A stretch of DNA of 64,000 bases, from the IMG/VR virus record IMGVR_UViG_3300044742_000232, positions 26,475 to 90,474 of that record, one strand, 5' to 3'. The number at the start of each line of letters is the position of its first letter. Positions within the stretch are counted from its first letter, which is position 1. The position numbers and the translations under genes were made by a program. Source of the DNA: a virus. Positions 1 to 7,787 of this stretch are shown piece by piece. The notes beneath the pieces were generated by a model that saw nothing but the letters and a program-made list of their open reading frames with translations, was not told the origin of the DNA and searched no databases.

Positions 1-799
1 CCATCGCAATATCAGCCAGCGAGCCACCGAACGTGTAGCGCCCTACGTGGCTCAGCTGCATCCATGGGCAGAGCCAGACCTTGCCCCCGAACTTGCCTAC
101 ATCGTAACAAAACTTATAATCCTCACTGAGATAACGCTTTGAAACAGGATCAATAGCAGCATCAAAATACATCATGATTTCTCGGGAGCCATCAAACTGC
201 GCAGTTCTTACATGATCAGGACGATACATCAATTCTGGATAAGCTTCTTTATATCGTTCAAGAGTCTGTCTTTTAATCATCATGAAACCAGTGCCAATTT
301 CTAAAACTTCAGCCGGTTCAGAAATAGCAATCTGTTGTTGGCCAGTATTCTTTGGATTGAAAACATAATCCCCAACATACTTTTCTAGATCGTTAGGATT
401 GGTATCAGCAAGTCCTTTATCAACAGCTTGCTTGATCTTTTCCCAGGAAATACACTTCTTTGGATATGGTCCGCCGATAACATCATAAGGTGAGTCATCA
501 GATGCCAAGGCCAGCAAAGCAATTACATCATTAGGATTGAAACCGATATCACTATCAATAAACATAAGATGGGTAAAATCACTTCTCATAAACTCATCGC
601 AAATATAAGCTCTTGCGCGAGTAATGAGACTTTCATTCATCAAAAAATATGCATTGAGCGGAATACCATAACGTGTGCAAAGAGAAGACAGGTCCATGCA
701 AGAGCGAGCAAAAAGTGCAGCACACTGACCGTCGTAACAAGGGAGGCCCAAGAAGAGTTTTCTTTTTTGAAGCTCATCACCCGATATGCGAATTTCCAA
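1..799 (-). CDS. Glycosyltransferase-like protein, C-terminus cut by window edge
   Basis: The open frame runs leftward off the window, with about 266 codons visible. After a QKRKLFLGLP stretch the protein has a GT-A-like nucleotide-sugar core: LMFIDSDIGF places a DxD motif near residues 82-84, followed by GGPYPKK. Such proteins in T4-like phages are family-2-type transferases that may modify DNA or a surface glycan; the substrate cannot be read here. No ATG precedes the conserved start. The best candidate is TTG at 799 behind AAGGA, inside the 3' end of the upstream homing endonuclease. The family call is fairly secure, the exact start is not. Confidence 0.75.
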   Translation of the reverse strand, partial: MEIRISGDELQKRKLFLGLPCYDGQCAALFARSCMDLSSLCTRYGIPLNAYFLMNESLITRARAYICDEFMRSDFTHLMFIDSDIGFNPNDVIALLALASDDSPYDVIGGPYPKKCISWEKIKQAVDKGLADTNPNDLEKYVGDYVFNPKNTGQQQIAISEPAEVLEIGTGFMMIKRQTLERYKEAYPELMYRPDHVRTAQFDGSREIMMYFDAAIDPVSKRYLSEDYKFCYDVGKFGGKVWLCPWMQLSHVGRYTFGGSLADIAM

Positions 800-1325
800 A
801 TTTAATTCCTTTTTTATTCAAATAATATTGCTTTTTAGCATCACTTATCTTTTTCCTTGTTTCTAATGATCGTTTTTTTCCAGTATTGGACAAAGCACGT
901 TTTGCAATTATATCAGGATTAGAATTTATTTGTAATGCATGTTCTTTTGTAAAATGATATTGTTTTAGTCTTGGATTTAGTTTTTGTTTATCGCGCCACG
1001 CAATACCTGTTCTATCACAAACTTTAGAATCAGTTTTATTCAACCATCTCTTACTAAAAACAACATTTAGTCTGGATAATGCTTTATGTTCCCATTGTCT
1101 AGCTTTTTCTCCTGTTTCAAATGTCCGTCTCACCTGAATTATGTCAGGTTCACCACAATACTCTATTTGTATTGCTATTTCTTTAGATGAAGTAAAATAC
1201 GTTACCCATAAATTTTTGGGATTGGCAATGCGGCGGCGTGAATACTCACAGCCATAATACCATTTATCTAATTTAGACCAACCAATCAAATATGTGTACG
1301 GTAAATACTCATCATTCATCAGCAA
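777..1325 (-). CDS. GIY-YIG homing endonuclease with NUMOD3 motif
   Basis: 182 aa. The N-terminus has the GIY-YIG pattern (YLIGW near residue 15, then KWYYGCEYS) with a downstream ExxxxRQWEHKAL helix. The C-terminus has a NUMOD3-type DNA-binding segment, SNTGKKRSLETRKKISDAKK. It is probably a free-standing selfish endonuclease. It overlaps the 3' end of the preceding gene by 14 bp, and its own 3' end overlaps the presumed start of the glycosyltransferase gene, so it sits exactly at a gene junction as expected for intergenic homing. Confidence 0.85.
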   Translation of the reverse strand: MLMNDEYLPYTYLIGWSKLDKWYYGCEYSRRRIANPKNLWVTYFTSSKEIAIQIEYCGEPDIIQVRRTFETGEKARQWEHKALSRLNVVFSKRWLNKTDSKVCDRTGIAWRDKQKLNPRLKQYHFTKEHALQINSNPDIIAKRALSNTGKKRSLETRKKISDAKKQYYLNKKGIKFGNSHIG

Positions 1326-1551
1326 TATATACTTTCACATCATCTTCCCCGATAAGGGATTTCAGTTCGTGTTCCATTATGCTAACATCTTCTTCTAACA
1401 TTGGTTTGACTGTAGCAAATTCAAGATCAGCAGTTCCAAGCAAAGAACTTACCTCTGTAGAAACAAACTCATGACGAGCCGTGACATAATCAGTGACTTT
1501 TTTGATTTCATCATTTAGTTCCTTCTTCGTGATCGCCACTATGATTATCAT
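1312..1551 (-). CDS. Hypothetical acidic protein, 79 aa
   Basis: Start ATG at 1551 has AAGGA eight bases upstream and overlaps the end of the DUF3310 gene. The protein is acidic and helical (LEEDVSIMEHELKSLIGEDD) with no recognised domain. It belongs to the leftward accessory operon. The homing endonuclease begins inside its last codons. Confidence 0.6.
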   Translation of the reverse strand: MIIIVAITKKELNDEIKKVTDYVTARHEFVSTEVSSLLGTADLEFATVKPMLEEDVSIMEHELKSLIGEDDVKVYIADE

Positions 1552-1873
1552 CTGTCGGTTCCTTTTTCACTTCATTCCGCTTCAGCTTGTCGTGATAGTA
1601 TAGCAGCATCAGACAGTAATGTATAGTCTTAAATAGGTCTTTTTTATTGAAGCCGTCCTTCTTTCCATAACGGTAAAGATACTTGATAGCCATGTTCCTA
1701 TGGATCGGCGCAGGATCATCGTCTAAAGCTTCCCATAAGTCAAAAACTTGAAGACCGTTCTTTCCAAAATAGTGCTCGGAATAGGTTGATTCAATGTATT
1801 CTCTAATCTGTTGAATCATCTTGTCTTCGTCATACTTATAAGTGATGTTATTCATTGTGAATAATTTATTCAT
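1511..1873 (-). CDS. DUF3310-family protein (nucleotide kinase-like)
   Basis: 120 aa. The centre matches the DUF3310 pattern: HYFGKNGLQVFDLWEA, then RNMAIKYLYRYGKK and DLFKTIHYCLMLL. In T7-like phages this domain forms part of the gp1.7 nucleotide kinase; elsewhere its role is unknown. The hydrophilic tail (DDNHSGDHEEG) looks disordered. It overlaps the methyltransferase gene by 8 bp, indicating translational coupling. Confidence 0.75.
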   Translation of the reverse strand: MNKLFTMNNITYKYDEDKMIQQIREYIESTYSEHYFGKNGLQVFDLWEALDDDPAPIHRNMAIKYLYRYGKKDGFNKKDLFKTIHYCLMLLYYHDKLKRNEVKKEPTDDNHSGDHEEGTK

Positions 1874-2462
1874 TTTTTAATCTCTCGTTTTTGAAACCAG
1901 GGGGTATCCATCTAATACTTGGAGGAATGTGTCGCGAAATACCTGAAACATCATCATGTCTTTTTTCCCAAATAAACCATCCATAAGAAGTAGTTCCTCC
2001 TCCTTTTACAGGATAGCCATCAGGATACATGGATAACCTTTCGGAAAAAACCAAAACTTCGCTTGGGGGATGATACTGAAAAATCTTGAAATATCGTTTT
2101 TGTCCTTCTAAAAAAGCTAAGCGCAAAAGCAAAGCTACTTTCTTGTTAGAGATATGAAGAGCATGATAGAGGATATCTTCGGCTATATTATAAGGAGGAT
2201 TTGTTACTACATTATCATATGGTTTCTGGATATCAAAAAAGTCCTTTACCTCCCCATATCCATAATCATACTTGCCAGAAGAAACTACTCTTTCAGGTCC
2301 ATATTGTCTTATAAGCTCTTCTGACATTGCCCCCTTTCCACAACAAGGCTCAAGAATAGAACCATGAAAAGTGACATGATGTAAAAGAGCTATTGTTCCC
2401 CAAGCTGGAGTTGGGTAAAAATTTGGACCAGCTTTTTCAACTAATCTACGATTTGTGACCAT
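1866..2462 (-). CDS. N6-adenine DNA methyltransferase
   Basis: 198 aa. The SAM-binding motif ILEPCCGKGAMSEEL lies near residues 36-50 and the catalytic NPPY at 88-91, the arrangement of a gamma-type adenine methyltransferase. The N-terminal FYPTPAWGTIALL is typical of phage members. Likely a solitary enzyme that marks phage DNA against restriction, because no cognate restriction gene is nearby. Overlaps both neighbours slightly. Confidence 0.85.
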   Translation of the reverse strand: MVTNRRLVEKAGPNFYPTPAWGTIALLHHVTFHGSILEPCCGKGAMSEELIRQYGPERVVSSGKYDYGYGEVKDFFDIQKPYDNVVTNPPYNIAEDILYHALHISNKKVALLLRLAFLEGQKRYFKIFQYHPPSEVLVFSERLSMYPDGYPVKGGGTTSYGWFIWEKRHDDVSGISRHIPPSIRWIPPGFKNERLKNE

Positions 2463-2875
2463 TTCAATATCGGTATATTATACTTGTTTGCTAATTTTAT
2501 TTCATTTGCAACACCTTTTGAAGTATCCCAACCTTCAACGTCCAAGATCACAACATGAGTGCAGCGTTTCAACATAACTTCATCATATTTTGCCCAAAAC
2601 GTAAACTCACCAGAAAAACCAAACTTCCGATGAAGTTCATAAGAGTAAACAATGGGAGAAAAAACGTTGTAATCATTTTTCATCATCAAGGCTGTTATCA
2701 CTTCAGCCTGAATAAACCTATGATGTTCAACGTTTTTATTATCATGAGTAAAAGGAGAAGCCAAATAAATCAAATGATCATTAGTTGGATCAATTCCACC
2801 GAGTATTACTTTTTCTCTTTTTAGATCATCTTTTTTAAAGTAAATTTTATGATGTTGGGGAGCAAATGGTGTCAT
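2441..2875 (-). CDS. DUF1937-family nucleoside deoxyribosyltransferase-like protein
   Basis: 144 aa. IYLASPFTHDNKNVEHHRFIQ and the C-terminal VILDVEGWDTSKGVANEI match the DUF1937 / nucleoside 2-deoxyribosyltransferase-like Rossmann fold, where the WD-S-GV-E segment corresponds to the region carrying the nucleophilic Glu. Probably acts on nucleosides or nucleotides; no substrate can be assigned. Its 5' end abuts the deformylase gene with a 4-bp overlap. Confidence 0.75.
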   Translation of the reverse strand: MTPFAPQHHKIYFKKDDLKREKVILGGIDPTNDHLIYLASPFTHDNKNVEHHRFIQAEVITALMMKNDYNVFSPIVYSYELHRKFGFSGEFTFWAKYDEVMLKRCTHVVILDVEGWDTSKGVANEIKLANKYNIPILKWSQIVD

Positions 2876-3366
2876 TTCTTTCTCATCAACTTTCTAGATT
2901 TTCGCTTTGCAATATCAAGTTCCAATTTTGTTACATGCGTCGTATAGATAACACCATTCAGATGATCTAGTTCATGCATATAAATTCTTGCAGTCATACC
3001 ATCAAATTCTTTTGTTATAGTTTCTCCATTTGGTTGTGTATAACGAACCTTGATTGTGCGAGGCCGATTGATGTTCAGAAACAAACCTGGAAAGGTAAGA
3101 CACCCTTCCACCATCTTGATCAACTCTGTGGTTTGATCAACGATCCGTGGATTGAAGCAACATAGAACAGGATTGCTGTGCATCACAAAGCAGCTATAGG
3201 GCAAGCCGCATTGATTAGCAGCGAGCCCCAGACCCTTGTGCTGGATCATAGTTTCAGTCAAATCTCGCGCCAGCTGGATAGGATCAGTTGGCGGATTGGA
3301 GAAATCAAACCGCTCTGCTTTTGTTGTAAGGATAGGATCGTTTGCTTCAACTAACTCATAAATCAT
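2872..3366 (-). CDS. def: Peptide deformylase
   Basis: 164 aa. All three signature motifs are intact: GLGLAANQ (45-52), EGCLTFP (87-93, metal-binding Cys89) and HELDH (131-135, metal-binding His and catalytic Glu). It removes the N-terminal formyl group from nascent proteins in the cytoplasm. Phage deformylases are short and often lack the long C-terminal helix; here the C-terminus is a short basic helix ending in RKLMRKK. Overlaps the next upstream gene by 4 bp. Confidence 0.95.
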   Translation of the reverse strand: MIYELVEANDPILTTKAERFDFSNPPTDPIQLARDLTETMIQHKGLGLAANQCGLPYSCFVMHSNPVLCCFNPRIVDQTTELIKMVEGCLTFPGLFLNINRPRTIKVRYTQPNGETITKEFDGMTARIYMHELDHLNGVIYTTHVTKLELDIAKRKSRKLMRKK

Positions 3367-3626
3367 GTGTCTTTTGGAGCCCCTTTGTATTCCTCAAATC
3401 TATCAAACAATCTAAGAATATCGCCATCCAAAAGAACATGACGGCTATGAAGAAGCTCAACGATTTGACCCACAAGATAACAAAGGTTATTTGTTTCATA
3501 ATAAGCTTGATCGCCCAATTCTTTATAATCACCATGCTCCCGAATTTGTTCACTTACAGCATCGGCAATTGTTACAGGATGTGGCTTAGATTTGTTTCTA
3601 CTAGCTCTTTTGCTTACCAATTCCAT
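3363..3626 (-). CDS. Hypothetical protein, 87 aa
   Basis: Unrecognised soluble protein with a basic N-terminus (SKRASRNKSK) followed by predicted helices. It sits in the accessory operon between the HAD phosphatase and deformylase genes and overlaps the latter by 4 bp, which supports it being translated. Confidence 0.6.
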   Translation of the reverse strand: MELVSKRASRNKSKPHPVTIADAVSEQIREHGDYKELGDQAYYETNNLCYLVGQIVELLHSRHVLLDGDILRLFDRFEEYKGAPKDT

Positions 3627-3636
3627 CTATCACCAT

Positions 3637-4095
3637 TTACATTAATCTGTAATCTGTTCCAAATTTATTCGCGAGAGCTTCAAAATTAACAAGAGTGATT
3701 CCAACATTGAAATCAATCTTCACAGCGTTATTAACAGGAAGTGCATAATCGTCTACAACGGCCCACTTATCTACTTCAGCATGACGTGTAAGCCATTCTG
3801 AGATACCATCCATACGATTGAGGATACCTAGCGGAAATTTAGTAATCAAATCATCATGAAGCATTTCTTTTGTGAAGCCATTCGTTATTGCTTGCCTCAT
3901 CATCAAATCTAATCCACCATCATTATGCGATGAATTATAGACAAGTTTCAATTTATAAAAATCAACAAGTTTTTTGATCATGGAAACAGCGACAGGATCA
4001 TATAGATAAACTCCATGACTGTTTCTAGGTATGCCATTATAATACATACGGGCCGGAATCAAAGGCCCATCAACGTCAAGAAATAATATGTTCAT
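3637..4095 (-). CDS. HAD-superfamily phosphatase-like protein
   Basis: 152 aa. N-terminal MNILFLDVDGPL is HAD motif I (DVDG), VYNSSHND is a motif-II-like segment with Ser, and AVVDDY is a motif-III/IV-like acidic pair. This resembles the HAD domain found in Swiss-Army-Knife RNA-repair proteins. Activity on a phosphorylated nucleotide or RNA end is plausible but not shown by the sequence. Confidence 0.7.
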   Translation of the reverse strand: MNILFLDVDGPLIPARMYYNGIPRNSHGVYLYDPVAVSMIKKLVDFYKLKLVYNSSHNDGGLDLMMRQAITNGFTKEMLHDDLITKFPLGILNRMDGISEWLTRHAEVDKWAVVDDYALPVNNAVKIDFNVGITLVNFEALANKFGTDYRLM

Positions 4096-4265
4096 TCTTT
4101 TTCCAGTTTTTCAATTAGAGCGCGCAATTCTTCACCTTTTTTTATATCTGCATCCGAGCCGACTTGTTTAGCGCCATGACTTATCGGCCAGAAAGATAAT
4201 TGTTTTATCGTTCTCTCCAATAATGTAATATAGTCCTTATACGCTTGCTGCAATTGCACGTTCAT
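4092..4265 (-). CDS. Hypothetical small protein, 57 aa
   Basis: The frame starts MNVQLQQAYKDYI and ends EELRALIEKLEKE. It overlaps the HAD gene by an ATGA junction and starts four bases inside the end of the 15-codon ORF upstream, so three frames are translationally chained. Mostly helical and charged; no domain recognised. Confidence 0.55.
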   Translation of the reverse strand: MNVQLQQAYKDYITLLERTIKQLSFWPISHGAKQVGSDADIKKGEELRALIEKLEKE

Positions 4266-4309
4266 CTTGTGCCTTTATCGGCTAGTCTCAGAAGTGCTTC
4301 TTCGTTCAT
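4262..4309 (-). pseudogene. 15-codon ORF, N-terminal remnant of a CAxGW-family gene
   Basis: Reads MNEEALLRLADKGTR then stop, with a good GGAGAAATGAT ribosome site. The first 12 residues match the N-termini of the two proteins at 11800-12729 (MNKEALIRLADK, and RIALLRLADK in the second). It is the first frame after a strong promoter. It is either a decayed paralogue or a translated leader peptide. Confidence 0.5.
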
Positions 4310-4333
4310 ATCATTTCTCCAGATTGAAATATT

Positions 4334-4362
4334 ACTATACTGTCATCCACCGTTTTTGTCAA
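4334..4362 (-). promoter_or_regulatory. Sigma70-like early promoter
   Basis: Leftward strand carries TTGACA (4357-4362), a 17-bp spacer and TATAGT (4334-4339). It overlaps the end of the SLOG gene and would drive the operon running to the left edge of the window. Confidence 0.75.
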
Positions 4363-4766
4363 GCATCAAAGTAATCAAAGCGCCAGATTGTTAAAGGTTT
4401 ATGTGATCTTTCTGTCAGGTCTATTGTGTGCTTCGTTCCTTTTGAGTGACTATCCCAAAAAACAATCACCCGATCAGCATATTCCACCATCTCAGCATTC
4501 CTTTTGAAACCAGCAGACTTTCCATACTTCTTCCAATCTGGTAGAAACTGCTTGACAGGAACCTTGAAAAACTCTCCATATAACTCTCCCATCCGATCAA
4601 CACCAGCAGCGCCACCTGAAATAATCTCAGTAATCGGATATCTCTTATGATAATCCTTCACACACTCAAAAAACCAAGCTATCTCTTCATCGGTGAACTT
4701 TCTTGGAGGATAGGTTAGATTATCTCCAGCAGTCACACAACGCGAACCGGCTATAAGGACTTTCAT
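4359..4766 (-). CDS. SLOG-superfamily protein (YspA/DUF2493-like)
   Basis: 135 aa. MKVLIAGSR, IISGGAAGVDRMGE and FLPDWKKYGKSAGFKRNAEMVEYADRV (in that order) are the conserved nucleotide-binding elements of the DUF2493/YspA SLOG family. SLOG proteins bind or process NAD- or ADP-ribose-related nucleotides; this one may sense or degrade a host signal nucleotide, an inference only. It overlaps gene 46 by 4 bp. Confidence 0.8.
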   Translation of the reverse strand: MKVLIAGSRCVTAGDNLTYPPRKFTDEEIAWFFECVKDYHKRYPITEIISGGAAGVDRMGELYGEFFKVPVKQFLPDWKKYGKSAGFKRNAEMVEYADRVIVFWDSHSKGTKHTIDLTERSHKPLTIWRFDYFDA

Positions 4767-6475
4767 ACTGTTACCATTTGTGAGAAGTTATGAATTTTGC
4801 GAAACTCTAGAACCTTATCAAACTTATCAAGAAACTGATCTGATTTGTGACTGATAACTAGCGTGTTTGTGTCGGGAGAAAGTAGTTTTATGATCTTAAT
4901 CAAGTCATCCATACCATCATTATCCAAAGAGCTATCAAGAATCTCGTCAAAGATTAGGATATTGGTGCGAGCGGCGTTTCTCAACCGGCTAATCTCACGC
5001 CAAGTGAACATCAAAGCTAAATCAATGCGCTTCTTTTCTCCTTCCGAAAAGGACTCATAATTAAACTCATCCCGAAATCTGGATTTGATCTTCTCATTGA
5101 AATTTTCATCCAAAGTAAACTGACAAAAGAAGTTCATCAACTCTAACGACTTATTAATGAGAGAATTCATAATAGGGATATATTGAGAAACGATTCGTGA
5201 CTTTATACCACCATCCTTGAGTAATACCAATGCCGAGTTGTAAAGTTCTCGTATCTTGATTTCTTCTTCTTTTTTAGTAAGGAAGGTCTGTCTCTCTGTT
5301 TCAAGTATGCCAATATCTTCCCCCTTTGTCTCATTCTTCGCTTTGCGCTTTTCAATCTCTTTTTCAATTTCCTTTATTTGCTGTTTATAAAGCTTCAATG
5401 CAGTTGATTTCTTTGTCAACTCATAAGTCGTTTCCATAGCCGTCTTAGTCAGTTCCCGGATACGACTCTCAGCTGTATTTACCGCATCTCTATTCTTTTG
5501 TTCTACATCCTTGACAATCTTATCTAGCGCCTCAATCTCAACCGTCTTGCTGATAATCACATCCTGACGATAAGCTTCATTGATTTCTTGTTTACATGTG
5601 GGACAGGTTGTGTTTTCTTCATAAAAGGCAATAGTATCATATAGTTTCTGGAGCTTATCGTTGGCTTGTTCACTGAGAGCAAGAATTTCATTAGCCTTCA
5701 AGGACTCTTTACGAGTCTTAGAGATTTGGGTTTCGGTTTGATCCTGCCTTACTTTTAGAAGTTCAATTTCTATGTTTTCGGCCGCGACCTTAATTTCATA
5801 ATCCTTGATTCTATTCAGACATTCATCAATCAGCACTTGATTATTCTGTTGCAATTCAAGAATGTGCTTCTTTGTCAAGTCAATTTTGGAATCACAGATA
5901 GCAATAGCTTGTTCAATATCAAGTAAGGCTGTTTTGTTTTCAGATACCTTATCTTTCAGTAGTGTAAACATTATGGAGAAGACTTGAGTATCAAGTAGGT
6001 CTTCAATCACTTCACGTCTAGCTTGAGCAGCCAGCTTCATGAAAGGCTGATAGTTCGCGGACCCAAGAATAACAATCTGTGTAAACGTTTTGAAGTTCAT
6101 CTTAAGGATTTGTTTCTCAAGAATCGCTTGGTAATCTAGAGTTCCGGTTGTCTGATCTATAAGTTCTTCATTTCTGTATATCTCAAAGACATTAGGTTTC
6201 ATGCCCCGGCGCACGAAGTATTTCTTATCATTGATTTCAAACTCAACCTCCACCACCATATTCTTTTGAGTGATGGAGTTGATGAGCAGCGGTTTGTTGG
6301 TATTGCGAAACGATCTGTTATATAAAACAAAGCATAACGCATCAATGAGCGTTGTCTTACCACAACCGTTTGGACCAACGATAAGAGAGGTTTTGTTAGC
6401 TGATAAATCTATCTCAGAGAAAGCATTCCCATATGAGAGTAGATTTTTCCAGCGCAATAATTTAAAAACGATCAT
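4763..6475 (-). CDS. 46: gp46 recombination endonuclease, Rad50-like subunit
   Basis: 570 aa (T4 gp46 560). N-terminal FKLLRWKNLLSYG and the P-loop GPNGCGKTTL (about 34-43), a long coiled coil broken by a zinc hook TCPTCK (about 286-291), then the ABC signature FSEGEKKRIDLAL and Walker B ILIFDEILDSSLD. With gp47 it resects double-strand ends for recombination-dependent replication and host DNA breakdown. In T4 genes 46 and 47 are near neighbours; here about 1.3 kb with a tRNA and four small genes separate them. Confidence 0.97.
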   Translation of the reverse strand: MIVFKLLRWKNLLSYGNAFSEIDLSANKTSLIVGPNGCGKTTLIDALCFVLYNRSFRNTNKPLLINSITQKNMVVEVEFEINDKKYFVRRGMKPNVFEIYRNEELIDQTTGTLDYQAILEKQILKMNFKTFTQIVILGSANYQPFMKLAAQARREVIEDLLDTQVFSIMFTLLKDKVSENKTALLDIEQAIAICDSKIDLTKKHILELQQNNQVLIDECLNRIKDYEIKVAAENIEIELLKVRQDQTETQISKTRKESLKANEILALSEQANDKLQKLYDTIAFYEENTTCPTCKQEINEAYRQDVIISKTVEIEALDKIVKDVEQKNRDAVNTAESRIRELTKTAMETTYELTKKSTALKLYKQQIKEIEKEIEKRKAKNETKGEDIGILETERQTFLTKKEEEIKIRELYNSALVLLKDGGIKSRIVSQYIPIMNSLINKSLELMNFFCQFTLDENFNEKIKSRFRDEFNYESFSEGEKKRIDLALMFTWREISRLRNAARTNILIFDEILDSSLDNDGMDDLIKIIKLLSPDTNTLVISHKSDQFLDKFDKVLEFRKIHNFSQMVTV

Positions 6476-6545
6476 CTGAGTTGTTTATAGCTACAAAAAA
6501 GATAACAACGAAAATTGCAATGATGAACAAAGCTACTAATGTCAT
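6462..6545 (-). CDS. 27-aa single-pass membrane peptide
   Basis: MTLVALFIIAIFVV... then a short polar tail NNSDDRF. Almost the whole peptide is one hydrophobic helix. It overlaps the start of gene 46 by 14 bp and its own ATG overlaps the stop region of the upstream gene. Two other membrane peptides of exactly 27 aa occur at 29863 and 48945. Confidence 0.5.
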   Translation of the reverse strand: MTLVALFIIAIFVVIFFVAINNSDDRF

Positions 6546-6769
6546 TTTATAACATCACTCATGACTAATTGTTTCATTACTTCCACAACAATCTTTTCGG
6601 TTAGTAGCTCTGGATCATAATCTGTTTGGTTGATAAAAACTCCAGTTTCATAACCGACATAACGATCCTCTGCATGTGAGGAATCGCGATCATATCCTAC
6701 TTCATATGTCGTATCCCGAAGAGCATTTCTAATAATATCAGCAACGATATCCCAATTCACTTCTAACAT
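6542..6769 (-). CDS. Hypothetical protein, 75 aa
   Basis: Start chosen at MLEVNWD because AAAAGG lies six bases before this ATG; a TTG six codons upstream is a weaker choice. Begins VNWDIVADIIRNAL and is acidic overall. No recognised family. It lies just downstream of the tRNA-like gene. Confidence 0.55.
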   Translation of the reverse strand: MLEVNWDIVADIIRNALRDTTYEVGYDRDSSHAEDRYVGYETGVFINQTDYDPELLTEKIVVEVMKQLVMSDVIK

Positions 6770-6796
6770 AATATACCTTTTTATCAATAATATTAT

Positions 6797-6876
6797 TGGT
6801 TGCGGGCCTCGGAGTTTGCACCGAGTTGCCTTCGGGTATGAACCGAAGTAAGATCACTAGCTACCTTCCACCCGCC
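6797..6876 (-). tRNA. tRNA-Met-like gene (anticodon CAT) with encoded CCA
   Basis: The leftward strand folds as a cloverleaf: acceptor GGCGGGT/GCCCGCA, anticodon stem TTCGG/CCGAA with loop TTCATAC (CAT), T stem CTCGG/CCGAG and 3' ACCA. The first acceptor pair is G.A, a mismatch reminiscent of initiator tRNAs, and the anticodon stem has three consecutive G-C pairs. The T loop appears to have 8 rather than 7 nt and the D stem is short, so function is not certain. It could be initiator Met, elongator Met or Ile2. Confidence 0.65.
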
Positions 6877-6883
6877 ATTCTAC

Positions 6884-7204
6884 TTAGTTTGCTTTGTCCC
6901 AAAACTCATCACATCGTTGCAGAGTCATTAGGAGTTGTTCGCGACCATTTGGATTTTCTGTATGGATAGACCATTTCACACGCGGATGAGCATTATGTTT
7001 AGCCAGATGCTCCAGATAGTTTGCCACGGCGATAGATTTGTCTTCGCCACCTAAGTCGTGATCAAAAGAAATCTCTTCTATCTGTGCTCCTATTGGATTC
7101 ACAATATGTCGGGAAAAGATCACGAAACAGTCATAACTTGTCTGCGCCCAAATCCAAGAGTCATCGGGCGGCTTGCGGTTGTCGTCAAACCAAATTTTAG
7201 GCAT
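6884..7204 (-). CDS. Cyclic-phosphate processing receiver (cPPR) domain protein
   Basis: 106 aa, essentially one receiver-like domain: FDDNRKPP (6-13), ISFDHDLGG (about 45-53) and a C-terminal WSIHTENPNG. This matches the family predicted to act on RNA cyclic-phosphate ends or in RNA repair. Together with the HAD protein at 3637 it may form part of a phage RNA-repair or anti-defence set. It overlaps the upstream gene by 8 bp. Confidence 0.75.
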   Translation of the reverse strand: MPKIWFDDNRKPPDDSWIWAQTSYDCFVIFSRHIVNPIGAQIEEISFDHDLGGEDKSIAVANYLEHLAKHNAHPRVKWSIHTENPNGREQLLMTLQRCDEFWDKAN

Positions 7205-7772
7205 CTTTCTTCTTCTCCATCGCTATTACACCATATCTCGTTTTGTAGCCAAGCATCGGTTGAAAACTATCAGGACTAATAGCAAACATATAATCAAGAG
7301 GAATATACGGACAAACCTTATAACCTTTACTTTCTATTTGATCCCATTCGTTTGCTAGTTCCGCACACACAGTATCAAACAATTGTTTTTTTGCAGCCTC
7401 AACTCCAATTGTTGCTTTCAAATCTTGGGCAAACTCTATAGGATTAGATTCTTTCAACGCCCTTGTCATTGCAAAGACAGTTTGATCTTGTATTTGAGCT
7501 TTTGGACCAGTCATAATAAAATCTGGATGAAAGAACCTCGGATAACGATTCATCATTGCAATCGTGCATTCAAACATGCTTGTATTTCTCAAGATATTGA
7601 AATCCATATTCTCTTTATATTGAGCTATCAGCGTATTGCTTATCATCGCCAACGATTTGAAGGCTTCCGCAAATGTGAGTTCTTCGGTGGCGCTGGCAAA
7701 GGCGGCTCCAGCGGGCATGGCAGCAGCACCAAGAGCCGCAGGCGTGAGAACTAAGAAGTTGCGGCGCTTCAT
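7197..7772 (-). CDS. Tat-signal protein derived from the gp23 capsid family
   Basis: 191 aa. The N-terminus KRRNFLVLTPAALGAAA followed by AGAAFASA looks like a twin-arginine signal peptide with a cleavage site near residue 28. The rest resembles this phage's own gp23 at two places: AQDLKA at 115-120 aligns with gp23 about 228-233, and CPYIPL...PDSFQP...GYKTRYG (154-181) aligns with gp23 CPYVPL...PDSFTP...GFKTRYG (396-423). Roughly 155 internal gp23 residues are missing. SD GGAGAGGAGAA precedes the ATG. This looks like a truncated capsid paralogue given an export signal; its function is unknown. Confidence 0.7.
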   Translation of the reverse strand: MKRRNFLVLTPAALGAAAMPAGAAFASATEELTFAEAFKSLAMISNTLIAQYKENMDFNILRNTSMFECTIAMMNRYPRFFHPDFIMTGPKAQIQDQTVFAMTRALKESNPIEFAQDLKATIGVEAAKKQLFDTVCAELANEWDQIESKGYKVCPYIPLDYMFAISPDSFQPMLGYKTRYGVIAMEKKKDA

Positions 7773-7787
7773 GGGGTTCTCCTCTCC

